Of a DNA stretch of 63,427 bases, positions 26,432 through 35,389 are shown one piece after another; within the stretch, counting starts at the first letter, position 1; each line of letters starts with the position of its first letter. The stretch is from Bradyrhizobium sp. (lineage in GTDB: Bacteria; Pseudomonadota; Alphaproteobacteria; Rhizobiales; Xanthobacteraceae). The stretch covers positions 1 to 63,427 of the forward strand of contig NZ_DAIDJE010000011.1 of assembly GCF_027451485.1 (NCBI RefSeq). Direction: 5' to 3'. A program made the position numbers and the translations under genes. Under the pieces are notes generated by a model. That model was not told the DNA's origin. It did not search any database and saw nothing but the letters and a program-made list of their open reading frames with translations.

Positions 26432-26944
26432 TCACCGCTCTATCGAGCCGCTGCGCCTGATCTTCTTTTGAAGGAGAAGAATGCCGTAAAGCAGGGCTTC
26501 CGCCGTTGGCGGACAGCCGGGTACGTAAACGTCGACGGGAACGATGCGGTCGCAGCCGCGAACGACCGAATACGAATAATGATAATAGCCGCCGCCGTTG
26601 GCGCAGGAGCCCATCGAGATAACGTAACGCGGTTCTGGCATCTGGTCGTAGACCTTGCGCAATGCCGGTGCCATCTTGTTGCAGAGGGTGCCCGATACGA
26701 TCATGACATCCGATTGCCGCGGCGAAGCCCTCGGCGCGGCGCCGAACCGTTCCACGTCATATCTCGGCATTGACACCTGCATCTGCTCAATCGCACAGCA
26801 CGCGAGGCCGAACGTCATCCACATCAACGATCCCGAGCGCGCCCAGGTGACGAGCTCATCGAGCGGAGCAACGAAGAAACCGCGGTCACCGAGGTTTTCT
26901 TGGCGTTGTTCCTGAATCTCGTAAGGGGGCAAGCGGGCGTCCAT
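26432..26944 (-). CDS. nuoB: Orphan NADH-quinone oxidoreductase subunit B-like protein (NuoB)
   Basis: A 170-aa protein with the ligands of iron-sulfur cluster N2: adjacent Cys in [10 protein letters not shown], Cys in GTLCNKMAP, Cys in [12 protein letters not shown] and Cys in [15 protein letters not shown]. The start at 26944 gives [19 protein letters not shown]. No other complex I gene is present, so this is a stand-alone second copy rather than part of a nuo operon. It may replace the housekeeping subunit under some condition or serve another hydrogenase-like complex. Family call is firm; role is not. Confidence 0.92.
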   Translation of the reverse strand: MDARLPPYEIQEQRQENLGDRGFFVAPLDELVTWARSGSLMWMTFGLACCAIEQMQVSMPRYDVERFGAAPRASPRQSDVMIVSGTLCNKMAPALRKVYDQMPEPRYVISMGSCANGGGYYHYSYSVVRGCDRIVPVDVYVPGCPPTAEALLYGILLLQKKIRRSGSIER

Positions 26945-27149
26945 GATGCAAGCTCCGAAGGGCAGTCTAGCGCCGGTCTGAATCACTGCATCACGAGGGG
27001 CCAACTCGATCGGATCGGCGCGACCTGGGAGCAATCGTCGCAGGCGTTGCGCGTTCCTAAGCGGAAATCGGTTTCGACCGTCGCTCCGTCAGCACGTCGA
27101 CGTGATTGCTGGAGTAGGAACGTCTTGAGGGTCGCGGCGTTGGCCGCGA

Positions 27150-27503
27150 ATGAGAACTTTCCTTGCGCGTCTTGCCGCCGCTGCAATCCTGTTGGTCGCG
27201 ACGGGGGCGGTGATGGCGCGCGATGACGGACGCTTTGCCAACTCTCCCTTGAAGCCGTGGTTCGACTCACTGAAGAGCGGCAAGGGTCCGTGCTGCTCGG
27301 ATGCCGACGGCGTTACTGTGTCCGACCCCGATTGGGATTCCAAGAACGGCCACTATCGCGTTCGTCTCGACGGCGAATGGATCGACGTCCCGGATGATGC
27401 GGTGATCACCCAGCCCAACCGGTTTGGCCGCACCGTGGTGTGGCCCATTGAAAGTCCGGTCGGAAAGACCATCCGCTGCTTCATGCCGGGCAGCATGAGT
27501 TGA
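27150..27503 (+). CDS. Conserved secreted protein of unknown function
   Basis: A 117-aa protein with a clear signal peptide (MRTFLARLAAAAILLVATGAVMA). The mature part has a vicinal Cys pair (GKGPCCSDADGVTVSDPDW), a further Cys (TIRCFMPGSMS) and a short beta-rich core (HYRVRLDGEWIDVPDDAV). It lies alone between nuoB and a convergent DUF6496 gene. I know no function. Confidence 0.75.
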   Translation: MRTFLARLAAAAILLVATGAVMARDDGRFANSPLKPWFDSLKSGKGPCCSDADGVTVSDPDWDSKNGHYRVRLDGEWIDVPDDAVITQPNRFGRTVVWPIESPVGKTIRCFMPGSMS

Positions 27504-27545
27504 GATGGACGACCCATACGAACTCATGCGTTCTTCCGCGAACCC

Positions 27546-28016
27546 TCAGCTGAGCCCGAGCGCGTTTTCAAGCTGCCGCTTGCTCATTTTCGACCGTCCT
27601 TCCACGTGCCGCTTTTTGGCCTTTTCGTAAAGTTCCTGGCGCGTGTGGCCGTCGGCGCGGTGAGCACGGGCCAGTGCGGCACGATGGCCTCGCGCGGTCT
27701 GCTTTCGTGCATTGCGGCCTCCCATCGCCTTTGTGCTCTCGCGCTTGCGGCGGGCACCGACATGTGAGCGGCCTTCGCGCTCCTGCTGGGCGGTTTGCCC
27801 GCGCGCTTCCTTCCGCTCGGTGCGGCGAAGGTTGCGGCGGTTGCGCCTCTTGCTGTCATACTTCGAGTCGCCTGCCTCTTGCAGCGCGATCGCAATGGCC
27901 TGGCGGCGACTTCTGACCTTGCCGGCTTTCCCGGCTCGGCCGCTCTTCAACTCGCCATGCTTGAACTCGTGCATGACGCGGCCAGTGATGCGCTTTTGTC
28001 GGGATGATTCTGCCAT
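27546..28016 (-). CDS. Highly basic DUF6496-type protein
   Basis: A 156-aa protein extremely rich in Lys and Arg. Features are GRVMHEFKHGELKSG, SRRQAIAIALQEAG, SHVGARRKRESTKAMGGRNA and a C-terminal Rho-N/SAP-like segment (RQELYEKAKKRHVEGRSKMS, then KRQLENALGLS). These match the DUF6496 family. Composition suggests nucleic-acid binding, perhaps histone-like, which is inference. The ATG at 28016 (MAESSRQKRIT) is chosen; the frame continues a few codons upstream. Confidence 0.78.
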   Translation of the reverse strand: MAESSRQKRITGRVMHEFKHGELKSGRAGKAGKVRSRRQAIAIALQEAGDSKYDSKRRNRRNLRRTERKEARGQTAQQEREGRSHVGARRKRESTKAMGGRNARKQTARGHRAALARAHRADGHTRQELYEKAKKRHVEGRSKMSKRQLENALGLS

Positions 28017-28207
28017 GAATGGGCCCTTTCTTTTCGGGTCCAACGGCGCGGATCGGCGAGAGTTCCGGGCGCAACGGCAGAATGGTCTTTGGGAGTTGCC
28101 CGGGCAATGACACCGGGGCCGGCCTTCTTGCGCTTGCTCGCAAGGCTCGTTACGCGTGCGAGGGCTGTTGCGATCATTTGCTCAAATTGAGGCGCGGGGT
28201 ATTCGAA

Positions 28208-28783
28208 GTGGACGAGAGCACCGGTCTTTGGCTCATCCGGCACGCCGCCGTTGACGGCCCGGCGGGACTGATCTGGGGGCCGGATGCTCCGGCGTGCCTT
28301 GGCGACCGCGCCTCGTTCGACCTGTTGCGCGCGCATCTGCCCGAGAAGGCGAAGGTCTATGCAAGCCCGGCGCGCCGGACGATCGACACGGCGAGAGCCT
28401 TGATGCTCGATCCCGTACCGATGGCAGAATTGGCCGAGCAGGATTTCGGCGAGTGGACCGGCCATCGTCATGACGATCTCGCAGTCGCCAGCGGCAAACT
28501 CTACGCGGATTTCTGGCATGACGCGGCCCGTTCGAGACCACCGGGCGGCGAGAGCTTTGCCGATCAGATCATCAGGGTTCGACGCGGTCTCGAGCAAGTC
28601 GACGCGGGCTCAGCCATCCTGGTGGTTCATTCGGGAACGGTTCGCGCTGCGCTCGCCATTGCGCTTGACATTGAACCTGAGGCCGCACTGCGCTTTGTGA
28701 TCGATCCGCTGTCGCTGACGCGGATCGATCGCCTCAAGGGCACCTGGCGCGTGACGGGCGTAAACCTGACTTTCCGCTCGTAG
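28208..28783 (+). CDS. Histidine phosphatase (CobC-like alpha-ribazole phosphatase)
   Basis: About 191 aa of the histidine phosphatase superfamily. The RH motif is WLIRHAAVDG, with SPARRTIDTARAL, EQDFGEWTGH and VVHSGTVRAALA completing the active site. In cobalamin synthesis such enzymes remove the phosphate of alpha-ribazole phosphate. Its end is 3 bases from the convergent end of cobT, which makes that role likely. The start is uncertain: a GTG at 28208 is used; the frame is open to 28019 but the upstream residues do not look like this family. Confidence 0.82.
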   Translation: MDESTGLWLIRHAAVDGPAGLIWGPDAPACLGDRASFDLLRAHLPEKAKVYASPARRTIDTARALMLDPVPMAELAEQDFGEWTGHRHDDLAVASGKLYADFWHDAARSRPPGGESFADQIIRVRRGLEQVDAGSAILVVHSGTVRAALAIALDIEPEAALRFVIDPLSLTRIDRLKGTWRVTGVNLTFRS

Positions 28784-28786
28784 TCG

Positions 28787-29836
28787 CTATGTCCGATCCG
28801 GAACATTGGCTTCGCCGAAGGTTGCCATGCCGTTGTGGAGGGCGCAGGCGAGCCGCAGCAGCGGCAGCGCGATTGCAGCGCCTGATCCTTCGCCGAGCCG
28901 GAGGTCGAGATCGATCAGCGGCTGGGCGCCGAGCGCCTCCAGCACCAGCCGGTGCCCTTGCTCGGCCGAGCGGTGCGAGGCGAGCAAAAAGGGCCGACAG
29001 GAAGGATTGAGGCGCACAGCCGCCAGTGCAGCAACCGAGACAATGAAGCCATCGACCAGCACCGGAATCCGGCGCTGGGTCGCCGCGATGATAGCGCCGC
29101 AGATCGCCAAAATTTCCAGCCCGCCGACCGCGCATAAAATGCTTTCAATGGAAGCGCCTGGCATTGTCAGACCGTGAAGCGCGAGCGCCCGATCGATTAC
29201 GCGGACCTTCAATGCACGGGCTTCGGTGTCGATGCCGGTCCCGCGGCCGGTCGTCTGCTCTGCGCTCGCTTTCAGAAGGGCGGACGCAATCGCCGCCGAT
29301 GATGTCGTATTGCCGATGCCCATCTCGCCAAAGATCAGCAGATCAGGCGTGCCGGCGCGCAGGACGGCGCGCCTGCCACACTCAAGCGCAAAGGCTGCTT
29401 CGTCAGGCGTCAGTGCCGGCTCCCTGCTGAAGTCGCGGCTACAGCGGCGCGGCTTGTCGGTGACGATGCCCGGAACCGGCTGGTCTGCGAGCGTTCCTGC
29501 GTCCACCACCTCCAGGCTTGAACCCAATTCGCGCGCCAGCACCGAGATCGCCGCACCTCCGCCGGCGAAATTGGCCATCATGGCGATCGTGACTTCCTGC
29601 GGGTAGGCCGACACGCCCTGCGCGACGACACCATGATCGCCGGCAAAGACGATGATCGGCACCGTTGCTGCGCGCGGCTTCGCGGTCTTCTGCAGGCCGG
29701 CGAGTTCGCAGGCGAGTTGCTCGAGACGGCCGAGCGAGCCGGCAGGCTTGGTCAACTGCGCCTGGCGCGCGAGCGCAGCCTCGCGATGGTCTGCCGAGAT
29801 TTCCGGACATTGTCGATAGACCCATTCAGGGAACAT
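28787..29836 (-). CDS. cobT: CobT/CobU: nicotinate-nucleotide-dimethylbenzimidazole phosphoribosyltransferase
   Basis: A 349-aa enzyme that makes alpha-ribazole phosphate from 5,6-dimethylbenzimidazole, activating the lower ligand. Signatures are LTKPAGSLGRLEQLA, IIVFAGDHGVVAQGVSAYPQ, FGEMGIGNTTSSAAI, TGRGTGID and LRLGEGSGAAIALPLL, whose Glu is the catalytic base. The ATG at 29836 (MFPEWVYRQ) with a GGCAGGA site is preferred over a TTG at 29863. It is the last gene of the leftward cob run. This is the phosphoribosyltransferase, not the cobaltochelatase subunit that shares the name CobT. Confidence 0.95.
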   Translation of the reverse strand: MFPEWVYRQCPEISADHREAALARQAQLTKPAGSLGRLEQLACELAGLQKTAKPRAATVPIIVFAGDHGVVAQGVSAYPQEVTIAMMANFAGGGAAISVLARELGSSLEVVDAGTLADQPVPGIVTDKPRRCSRDFSREPALTPDEAAFALECGRRAVLRAGTPDLLIFGEMGIGNTTSSAAIASALLKASAEQTTGRGTGIDTEARALKVRVIDRALALHGLTMPGASIESILCAVGGLEILAICGAIIAATQRRIPVLVDGFIVSVAALAAVRLNPSCRPFLLASHRSAEQGHRLVLEALGAQPLIDLDLRLGEGSGAAIALPLLRLACALHNGMATFGEANVPDRT

Positions 29837-29872
29837 GCGTCCTGCCTCTTTTGCTGTCGTCAATTGTAAAGT

Positions 29873-30649
29873 TCATGCGCTGCGCTTGAGAACGTAACTG
29901 TCCATGATCCAGCCATGCTGCGCGCGCGCCTCGCTTCGCGCGGCTGCGATGCGCGGCCCAGCTTCGGCGAGCAGTCCCGATATCAGTATCTCAGCCGGCA
30001 TCCCGAGATAGGCGCCCCACCAGATGTGCAGGCCGGCCGGATCGAGCGATTGAAACGCGGTGCCGCCGTCGAGCATCACCACGACGGTGTTGGTGCCGAC
30101 CGGCCAGCCGTCCTCGCGCAAGCGCCGTCCGGTCGTGACCAGAAACGGCTCGCCGATTTCATTCAAAGGAAGCGCATGCGCGGCGCAAAGCGCCTGGATC
30201 GAGGTGACGCCGGGCACCACCTCGATCTCGGGCAGGGGATCGAGCCGCCGCGCGATCCTCAAGGACGAATCATAGAGCGACGGATCGCCCCAGATCAGCA
30301 GGGACACCCGCCCCTGGTCCCCGAGATGACCTCTGATTTCCTGCGACCATGCCGCGGCGACGGCGTCGTGCCAATCATCGACGGCCTTGCGGTAGTCGCT
30401 CTCCGCCGCGTTTCGCACCGGCAAATCGAATTCGACGATGCGGGTGTTATCGCCGGTGAGGACGTCGTTGCAAATGCTCCGGCGCAAATCGGCAAGTTCG
30501 GACTTCTCGTCGCCCTTCCGCGGAATGAGGATGAGATCGGCGGCATTGATGGCGCGGATCGCGTCTCGTGTGAGATGCCCTGGATCGCCGCTGCCGATTC
30601 CGATCAGTGAAAGTGCAACGCCGCTTGGAGGTAAGGCGGATGACCTCAT
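29873..30649 (-). CDS. cobF: CobF: precorrin-6A synthase (deacetylating)
   Basis: A 258-aa SAM-dependent methyltransferase of the aerobic route; it methylates C1 of precorrin-5 with loss of the acetyl group. Visible: LIGIGSGDPGHLTRDAIRAI (SAM site), LILIPRKGDEKSELADLR, LLIWGDPSLYDSSLRI and EIEVVPGVTSIQALCAAH. CobF is specific to the oxygen-dependent pathway. The ATG overlaps the cobB stop by four bases (ATGA). Confidence 0.95.
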   Translation of the reverse strand: MRSSALPPSGVALSLIGIGSGDPGHLTRDAIRAINAADLILIPRKGDEKSELADLRRSICNDVLTGDNTRIVEFDLPVRNAAESDYRKAVDDWHDAVAAAWSQEIRGHLGDQGRVSLLIWGDPSLYDSSLRIARRLDPLPEIEVVPGVTSIQALCAAHALPLNEIGEPFLVTTGRRLREDGWPVGTNTVVVMLDGGTAFQSLDPAGLHIWWGAYLGMPAEILISGLLAEAGPRIAAARSEARAQHGWIMDSYVLKRSA

Positions 30650-31956
30650 TTATCCTCCGCGATGAGATGGAAAAACGTGCCGGTGACGTTGCCGCGGCGC
30701 GAGCCGGTCTCCTCGACAACTGCGCCGGTGGCGTCGTGGACGGTCGCAAGCGGTGTATCCGGCTGTGCGACAATCGTGGAGTAATGAAATTCATGGCCGC
30801 GTAGCCGCGCGCCGGTGCGGTAGCCAGGAATCGGGCTTGCCAGCTCAGCAAGGCGGTAGCCGAGATGCATGCGCCGCCTGGCGAAACTCGTTTCCAGGCC
30901 AAGCAATCCCGTCATTGCGTGGTGCACGCCTTCGGCATCGGTCAACGCGGTCCCCAGCACCATGTAGCCGCCGCACTCGCCATGGACCGGGCGCGTCGCC
31001 GCGAAGCAAGCGAGCGCACTCTGAAACCTCTGGTTCGCTGCGAGACGTCCACCGTGCAATTCGGGGTAACCGCCGGGAAGCCAGCACACGTCAGCGCTGG
31101 CGTCGGGGCCTTCATCGGCGAGCGGCGAGAACGCCAGAATTTCGGCCCCGGCGGCGCGCCAGCCTTCCAGCATATGCGGGTAGATGAAGGAAAATGCGAC
31201 GTCCCGTGCCAGCGCGATGCGCTGGCCGGGTGGCGTGAAGTTGGCGGCCGACAAGGCCGGTTTCGGCGACCAATCAGCGGCCGATTGCAGAACTGCGTCA
31301 AGATCGACATGCCGGACAATGAAGCGCGCCGCTTCGCCGATCAGATGGTCGATATCTCTACGCTCCTCGGCCTGCACCAGGCCCAGGTGCCGCTTCGGCA
31401 GTTCGATTTCGGCGTGGCGGGGCAGCGCGCCGAGAACCGGAATACCGGCGTCGGCCAGGGCACCGCGCACAAGACTTTCATGCCGGGGGCTCGCCACGCG
31501 GTTGAGAACGACGCCGGCAAGCCGCACATTGCTGCGAAAATCGCGCAAGCCTGCGGCAACCGCTGCGGCGGTCTGCGCCTGCCCTGACGGATCAATCACC
31601 AGCAGAACCGGCCAGCCCATCATCGCCGCGATGTCGGCCGTGGCGCCGCTGCCGGAAACACCTGGCATCGCGACGCCGTCGAACAACCCCATCGAGCCTT
31701 CGGCGAGGACAAGATCAGCGTCAGCGCCGCGCCCGACCAGCGCTTCGATCGTCTGGCGCGTCATCGCCCAACTGTCGAGATTGACGGAAACGCGTCCCGT
31801 TGCCGCGGCGTGAAAGGCGGGATCGATATAGTCGGGGCCGCTCTTGAAGCATTGCACGGCGAGGGCGCGGTCGCGAAACGCGCGCGCCAGCGCCAGCGTC
31901 AGCGTCGTCTTGCCGACGCCGGAAGCGGGTGCCGAGATGATGAGACCGCGCGGCAT
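30646..31956 (-). CDS. cobB: CobB: hydrogenobyrinic acid a,c-diamide synthase
   Basis: A 436-aa glutamine-dependent amidotransferase. The N-terminal ATP domain has a P-loop-like segment (LIISAPASGVGKTTLTLALA) and EGSMGLFDG. The C-terminal class I glutaminase-like domain has CWLPGGYPELHGGRLA and VHGECGGYMVLGTALTD, with the catalytic Cys in GECGGY. It amidates the a and c side chains before cobalt insertion. The ATG at 31956 overlaps the cobM stop (ATGA); a GTG one codon upstream is possible. Confidence 0.94.
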   Translation of the reverse strand: MPRGLIISAPASGVGKTTLTLALARAFRDRALAVQCFKSGPDYIDPAFHAAATGRVSVNLDSWAMTRQTIEALVGRGADADLVLAEGSMGLFDGVAMPGVSGSGATADIAAMMGWPVLLVIDPSGQAQTAAAVAAGLRDFRSNVRLAGVVLNRVASPRHESLVRGALADAGIPVLGALPRHAEIELPKRHLGLVQAEERRDIDHLIGEAARFIVRHVDLDAVLQSAADWSPKPALSAANFTPPGQRIALARDVAFSFIYPHMLEGWRAAGAEILAFSPLADEGPDASADVCWLPGGYPELHGGRLAANQRFQSALACFAATRPVHGECGGYMVLGTALTDAEGVHHAMTGLLGLETSFARRRMHLGYRLAELASPIPGYRTGARLRGHEFHYSTIVAQPDTPLATVHDATGAVVEETGSRRGNVTGTFFHLIAEDK

Positions 31957-32738
31957 CACGATTTTTCCGGAAAGCGGGGCGCGGGGCCGGTCGGACGGTA
32001 ACGGCGGTCATAGTCGGCGGCGTAAAGGCGGCTTTCAGCGAATTCTTCCGAAGCCAGCGTCCGGCCGACAAAAACAATGGCGGTGCGTTCAAGCTCAGGC
32101 CCAACGGCTGCATCGAGCGTGCCGAGGGTAGCGCGGATGATGCGCTGATCAGGCCAGCTTGCGCGCCACACGATCGCCACCGGGCAGTCGTCCCCGTAAT
32201 GCGGAGCAAGCACGGCAATCAGCTGGTCGAGCATGTGCACCGACAGGTGAATCGCCAGCACCGCGCCGGTCGCGGCGAATGAAGCAAGGCGCTCACCTTC
32301 CGGCATCGCGCTTGCCCGGCCGGCCATTCGCGTCAGCACGACCGACTGCGCAAGCCCCGGCAGCGTCAGTTCCGCGCCGAGCGCTGCGGCACCCGCGGAA
32401 AACGAGGGCACGCCGGGCGTGATTGTATAGGGAATATCAAGTGCGCGCAGCCGGCGCATCTGCTCGCCCATCGCCGACCAGATCGCGAGATCGCCGGAAT
32501 GCAGCCGCGCGACGTCCTTGCCTTGGGCATGCGCAGAGGTGATCTCGGCCATGATGTCGTCCAGCGACAGCGGCGCTGTGTTGACGATGCGCGCGGCTTG
32601 CGGGCAATGCGCCAGCACGCCTTCCGGCACCAGCGAACCGGCATAGAGGCAGACCGGACAGGCGGCGATGAGATCGCGCCCGCGCAAGGTGAGGAGGTCG
32701 GCAGCACCGGGCCCTGCGCCAATGAAGTGGACGGTCAT
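31956..32738 (-). CDS. cobM: CobM: precorrin-4 C11-methyltransferase
   Basis: A 260-aa SAM-dependent tetrapyrrole methylase. Signatures: [76 protein letters not shown] and [20 protein letters not shown]. The start at 32738 follows from the family N-terminus and a four-base overlap with cobL. It acts after CobJ and before CobF. Confidence 0.96.
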   Translation of the reverse strand: MTVHFIGAGPGAADLLTLRGRDLIAACPVCLYAGSLVPEGVLAHCPQAARIVNTAPLSLDDIMAEITSAHAQGKDVARLHSGDLAIWSAMGEQMRRLRALDIPYTITPGVPSFSAGAAALGAELTLPGLAQSVVLTRMAGRASAMPEGERLASFAATGAVLAIHLSVHMLDQLIAVLAPHYGDDCPVAIVWRASWPDQRIIRATLGTLDAAVGPELERTAIVFVGRTLASEEFAESRLYAADYDRRYRPTGPAPRFPEKS

Positions 32739-33934
32739 TGGCCGCCTCCCGATCCTTTGGTGACGCACCATTGCACGACCGGCCGCGCCGGCTCAAAGGC
32801 GCGGTAACGGCCGAGGGAACCTGCATGGGCAATCTCGATCCGCATCAATTCGCCGCCGCAACGCCGGTGCAGCTCTGAGACGAGCGCTTCGGTCTCGATC
32901 GTGACAGCATGGGCTGCCAGCCGCGCGCTTTCGGGAAGAAGCCCCCAAACGCGATCGAACAGCGCGGAATCAAGACCGCCGCCGACGAAGACTGCCTGCG
33001 GCGGCGGCAGGCTGGATAGCGCCGCGGGCGCAGTCCCCTCGATCACGGTGATCCGATGGCTCACGCCGAACGCGTCGGCGTTCTTGCGGATGTTCGCCGC
33101 GCGATCTTCTCTCGCTTCGACGGCGATGGCCGTTCCACCGTGCAGGGCCCACTCGATCGAGATCGAGCCCGCGCCGGCGCCGATATCCCATAAGCGCTCG
33201 CCTTGCCGTGGCGCGAGCACCGAGAGCGCGAGCGCGCGCATCGGCCGCTTGGTGATCTGGCCATCATGCACGAAGAGATCGTCCGCAAGACCGGCGCTCC
33301 GCGGCAGGCCGCCTGCGCCTCTGACTTCCAATGCCACGGCAACGAGCGCCGCGGCCGGATCGCCCGCGTAAGCGTCGGCGCAATATTGGATGATGGACTC
33401 GCGCGGGCCGCCCAGCGCCTTGAGCGTCCAAAGCTTCGATGAACCCCAACCCCGCGCGGTCAGCCATTCGGCCAGTTCGATCGCGGCCCGACCATCACGC
33501 ACGAGGCAAAGGATCCTTTCGCCGTCGGCCAGATGAAGCAAGAGGCGCTCGAAGGGCGCGGTGTGCAGACCCAGGCAAATCGTGGCTTCGAGCGGCCATC
33601 CCAACCTTGACGCCGCCAGCGAGAACGTCGAGGGCGCCGGGTGGGCGATCCACTCGCCGTTCTCCAGCCGTTCGGCCAGCCGGCTGCCGACGCCATGCCA
33701 GAACGGATCGCCGGAGGCGAGCACGACCGTTGCGCGGCCACGGCAATCGAGTACCGCGCCGGCATCGAAGGGCACCGGCCACGGCCGGCCGCGCGCGCCG
33801 GCATCCGCAAGCGCCAGATGCCGTTCTCCGCCAAAAATCGTTTCGGCATCGGCAAGCGCCTTTCGGCTTGCTTCCGAGAGGCCGGAAAGGCCATCTTCGC
33901 CGATACCGATGATGGTCAGCCAGGGATTATCCAT
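32735..33934 (-). CDS. cobL: CobL: precorrin-6Y C5,15-methyltransferase (decarboxylating)
   Basis: A 399-aa fusion of two SAM methyltransferases. The CbiE-like N-terminal half has [22 protein letters not shown] and [17 protein letters not shown]. The CbiT-like C-terminal half (from about residue 230) has [20 protein letters not shown] and [17 protein letters not shown]. It methylates C5 and C15 and removes the C12 acetate carboxyl. Its ATG at 33934 overlaps, on the opposite strand, the ATG of cobK within one CATG. Its transcription may come from the riboswitch operon through cobK, or from a promoter inside cobK. Confidence 0.95.
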   Translation of the reverse strand: MDNPWLTIIGIGEDGLSGLSEASRKALADAETIFGGERHLALADAGARGRPWPVPFDAGAVLDCRGRATVVLASGDPFWHGVGSRLAERLENGEWIAHPAPSTFSLAASRLGWPLEATICLGLHTAPFERLLLHLADGERILCLVRDGRAAIELAEWLTARGWGSSKLWTLKALGGPRESIIQYCADAYAGDPAAALVAVALEVRGAGGLPRSAGLADDLFVHDGQITKRPMRALALSVLAPRQGERLWDIGAGAGSISIEWALHGGTAIAVEAREDRAANIRKNADAFGVSHRITVIEGTAPAALSSLPPPQAVFVGGGLDSALFDRVWGLLPESARLAAHAVTIETEALVSELHRRCGGELMRIEIAHAGSLGRYRAFEPARPVVQWCVTKGSGGGQ

Positions 33935-34679
33935 GCGCGTTCTCATCCTGGGTGGAACGAGCGAAGCCAATCGGCTGGCGGCCGAGGTTGCGGCCGCGGG
34001 GCTTGACGCCGCCTATTCCTATGCCGGCAGAACACAGGTGCCGGTCAATCAGCCGCTGCCGACCCGCATTGGCGGCTTCGGCGGTGCGGACGGGCTTGCA
34101 GATTTTATTCGGCGGGAAAGATTCACGCATGTGGTCGACGCGACCCATCCGTTTGCAACCGAAATCAGCCAAAACGCCCTGACGGCCTGCGTAGCGACGG
34201 CCACGCCCCTGGTCGCGCTCGAGCGCAAGCCGTGGATCAAGACGGCTGACGATCGCTGGATCGATGTGGATGACATCGCGGCCGCCGTAGCGGCGCTGCC
34301 CAAAACGCGAAGCAATATCTTTCTCGCGATCGGCAGGCAGCATGTTGCGCCGTTCGCAGCCATGCCGCAGCATGCCTACACGCTCCGCTTCATCGACGCT
34401 GCGGGAGGTCCGCTGCCGCTGCCGGATGCCGATCTCATCGTCTCGCGCGGGCCATTCACGCTGTCCGGCGAACTCGAGCTGATGCGTTCGCGTCGGATCG
34501 AATGGGTCGTGGCGCGCAACTCCGGCGGGGAGGGTGCGCGCGCCAAGATCGATGCCGCGCGCGCGTTGCGCCTGCCGGTGGTCATGATCAGGCCGCCGCA
34601 GTTCCCGGAGCGATTGCGGGCCGAGAGCGCAGCCGAGGTCATGCAATGGCTGTCTCATCCGGCCTGCCTCGGCGCGTAG
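33933..34679 (+). CDS. cobK: CobK: precorrin-6A reductase
   Basis: A 248-aa NAD(P)H-dependent reductase of precorrin-6A. Visible: [68 protein letters not shown] and VVARNSGGEGARAKIDAARA. It is the only plus-strand gene between cobT and the riboswitch. Its start codon shares two bases with the divergent cobL start, and its 3' end overlaps the end of convergent cobJ by 25 bases. It therefore has no non-coding flank of its own, and any promoter must lie within cobL. Confidence 0.95.
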   Translation: MRVLILGGTSEANRLAAEVAAAGLDAAYSYAGRTQVPVNQPLPTRIGGFGGADGLADFIRRERFTHVVDATHPFATEISQNALTACVATATPLVALERKPWIKTADDRWIDVDDIAAAVAALPKTRSNIFLAIGRQHVAPFAAMPQHAYTLRFIDAAGGPLPLPDADLIVSRGPFTLSGELELMRSRRIEWVVARNSGGEGARAKIDAARALRLPVVMIRPPQFPERLRAESAAEVMQWLSHPACLGA

Positions 34680-35389
34680 ATCCAGCGGCCGACGCGGCGT
34701 GTCGCCGAGTTGCAGACAATCACGAGCGTCCTCATATCGGCCATCTCGGGGCGCGCGTCGCGCAAGCTCACCGCTTCGATCTTCTCGTCAGGCGTGCTGA
34801 TGGCGCGCGCGAAGATCGCAAGGCGTTCACTGGAGCCGGCTTCCCGCAGGATTTCGAGCGCGCGGGTAAAGCCGTCGGGGCGGCTCACTGACCGGGGATT
34901 GTAGATGGCGATGCCAAAATCGGCCTCCGCCGCAAGCCGCAGACGCTTCTCGATCGTGGCCCAGGGCTTCAGATTGTCGGAAAGATTGATCGCGCAGAAA
35001 TCATGGCCCAGCGGCGCACCGATGCGCGCTGCAGCGCCCAGCATCGCGGTAATGCCGGGCAGCACGCGGATGGAAAGATCATGCCATTGCGGCGCTCCCT
35101 CCAGCGCCTCGAACACGGCGGACGCCATCGCAAACACGCCAGGGTCCCCAGAGGAAACCACGACCACGTCCCGTCCTTCCGCGGCCAGCCGCAGGGCCTC
35201 GGTCGCACGTTTGATTTCCTCGCGATTGTCGGAGGCGTGCAGCGTGAGGCCATCGCGGGGCGTGACGCGCGCGACGTAGGGCGCATAGCCGAGAACGTCC
35301 GTCGCCCGGCTAAGCGCGGCCGATACTTCCGGCGTGACCAGCGCCTCGCTGCCGGGTCCAAGGCCGGCGATGGTGAGTGTTCCGCTCAT
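34655..35389 (-). CDS. cobJ: CobJ: precorrin-3B C17-methyltransferase
   Basis: A 244-aa SAM-dependent enzyme that carries out ring contraction and C17 methylation. Visible: LTIAGLGPGSEALVTPEV, VLGYAPYVARV, VVVVSSGDPGVFAMASAVFE, IRVLPGITAMLGAAARIGAP, GHDFCAINLSDNLKPW and FGIAIYNPRSVSRP. Starts at the ATG 35389, four bases overlapping cobI, and ends inside the end of cobK on the other strand. Confidence 0.96.
   Translation of the reverse strand: MSGTLTIAGLGPGSEALVTPEVSAALSRATDVLGYAPYVARVTPRDGLTLHASDNREEIKRATEALRLAAEGRDVVVVSSGDPGVFAMASAVFEALEGAPQWHDLSIRVLPGITAMLGAAARIGAPLGHDFCAINLSDNLKPWATIEKRLRLAAEADFGIAIYNPRSVSRPDGFTRALEILREAGSSERLAIFARAISTPDEKIEAVSLRDARPEMADMRTLVIVCNSATRRVGRWIYAPRQAG

Noticed and set aside
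28787..29836. Cobaltochelatase subunit CobT
   Set aside because: The sequence has the phosphoribosyltransferase signatures (LGEGSGA, AGDHGV) and no VWA/AAA features; the shared name is a nomenclature clash.
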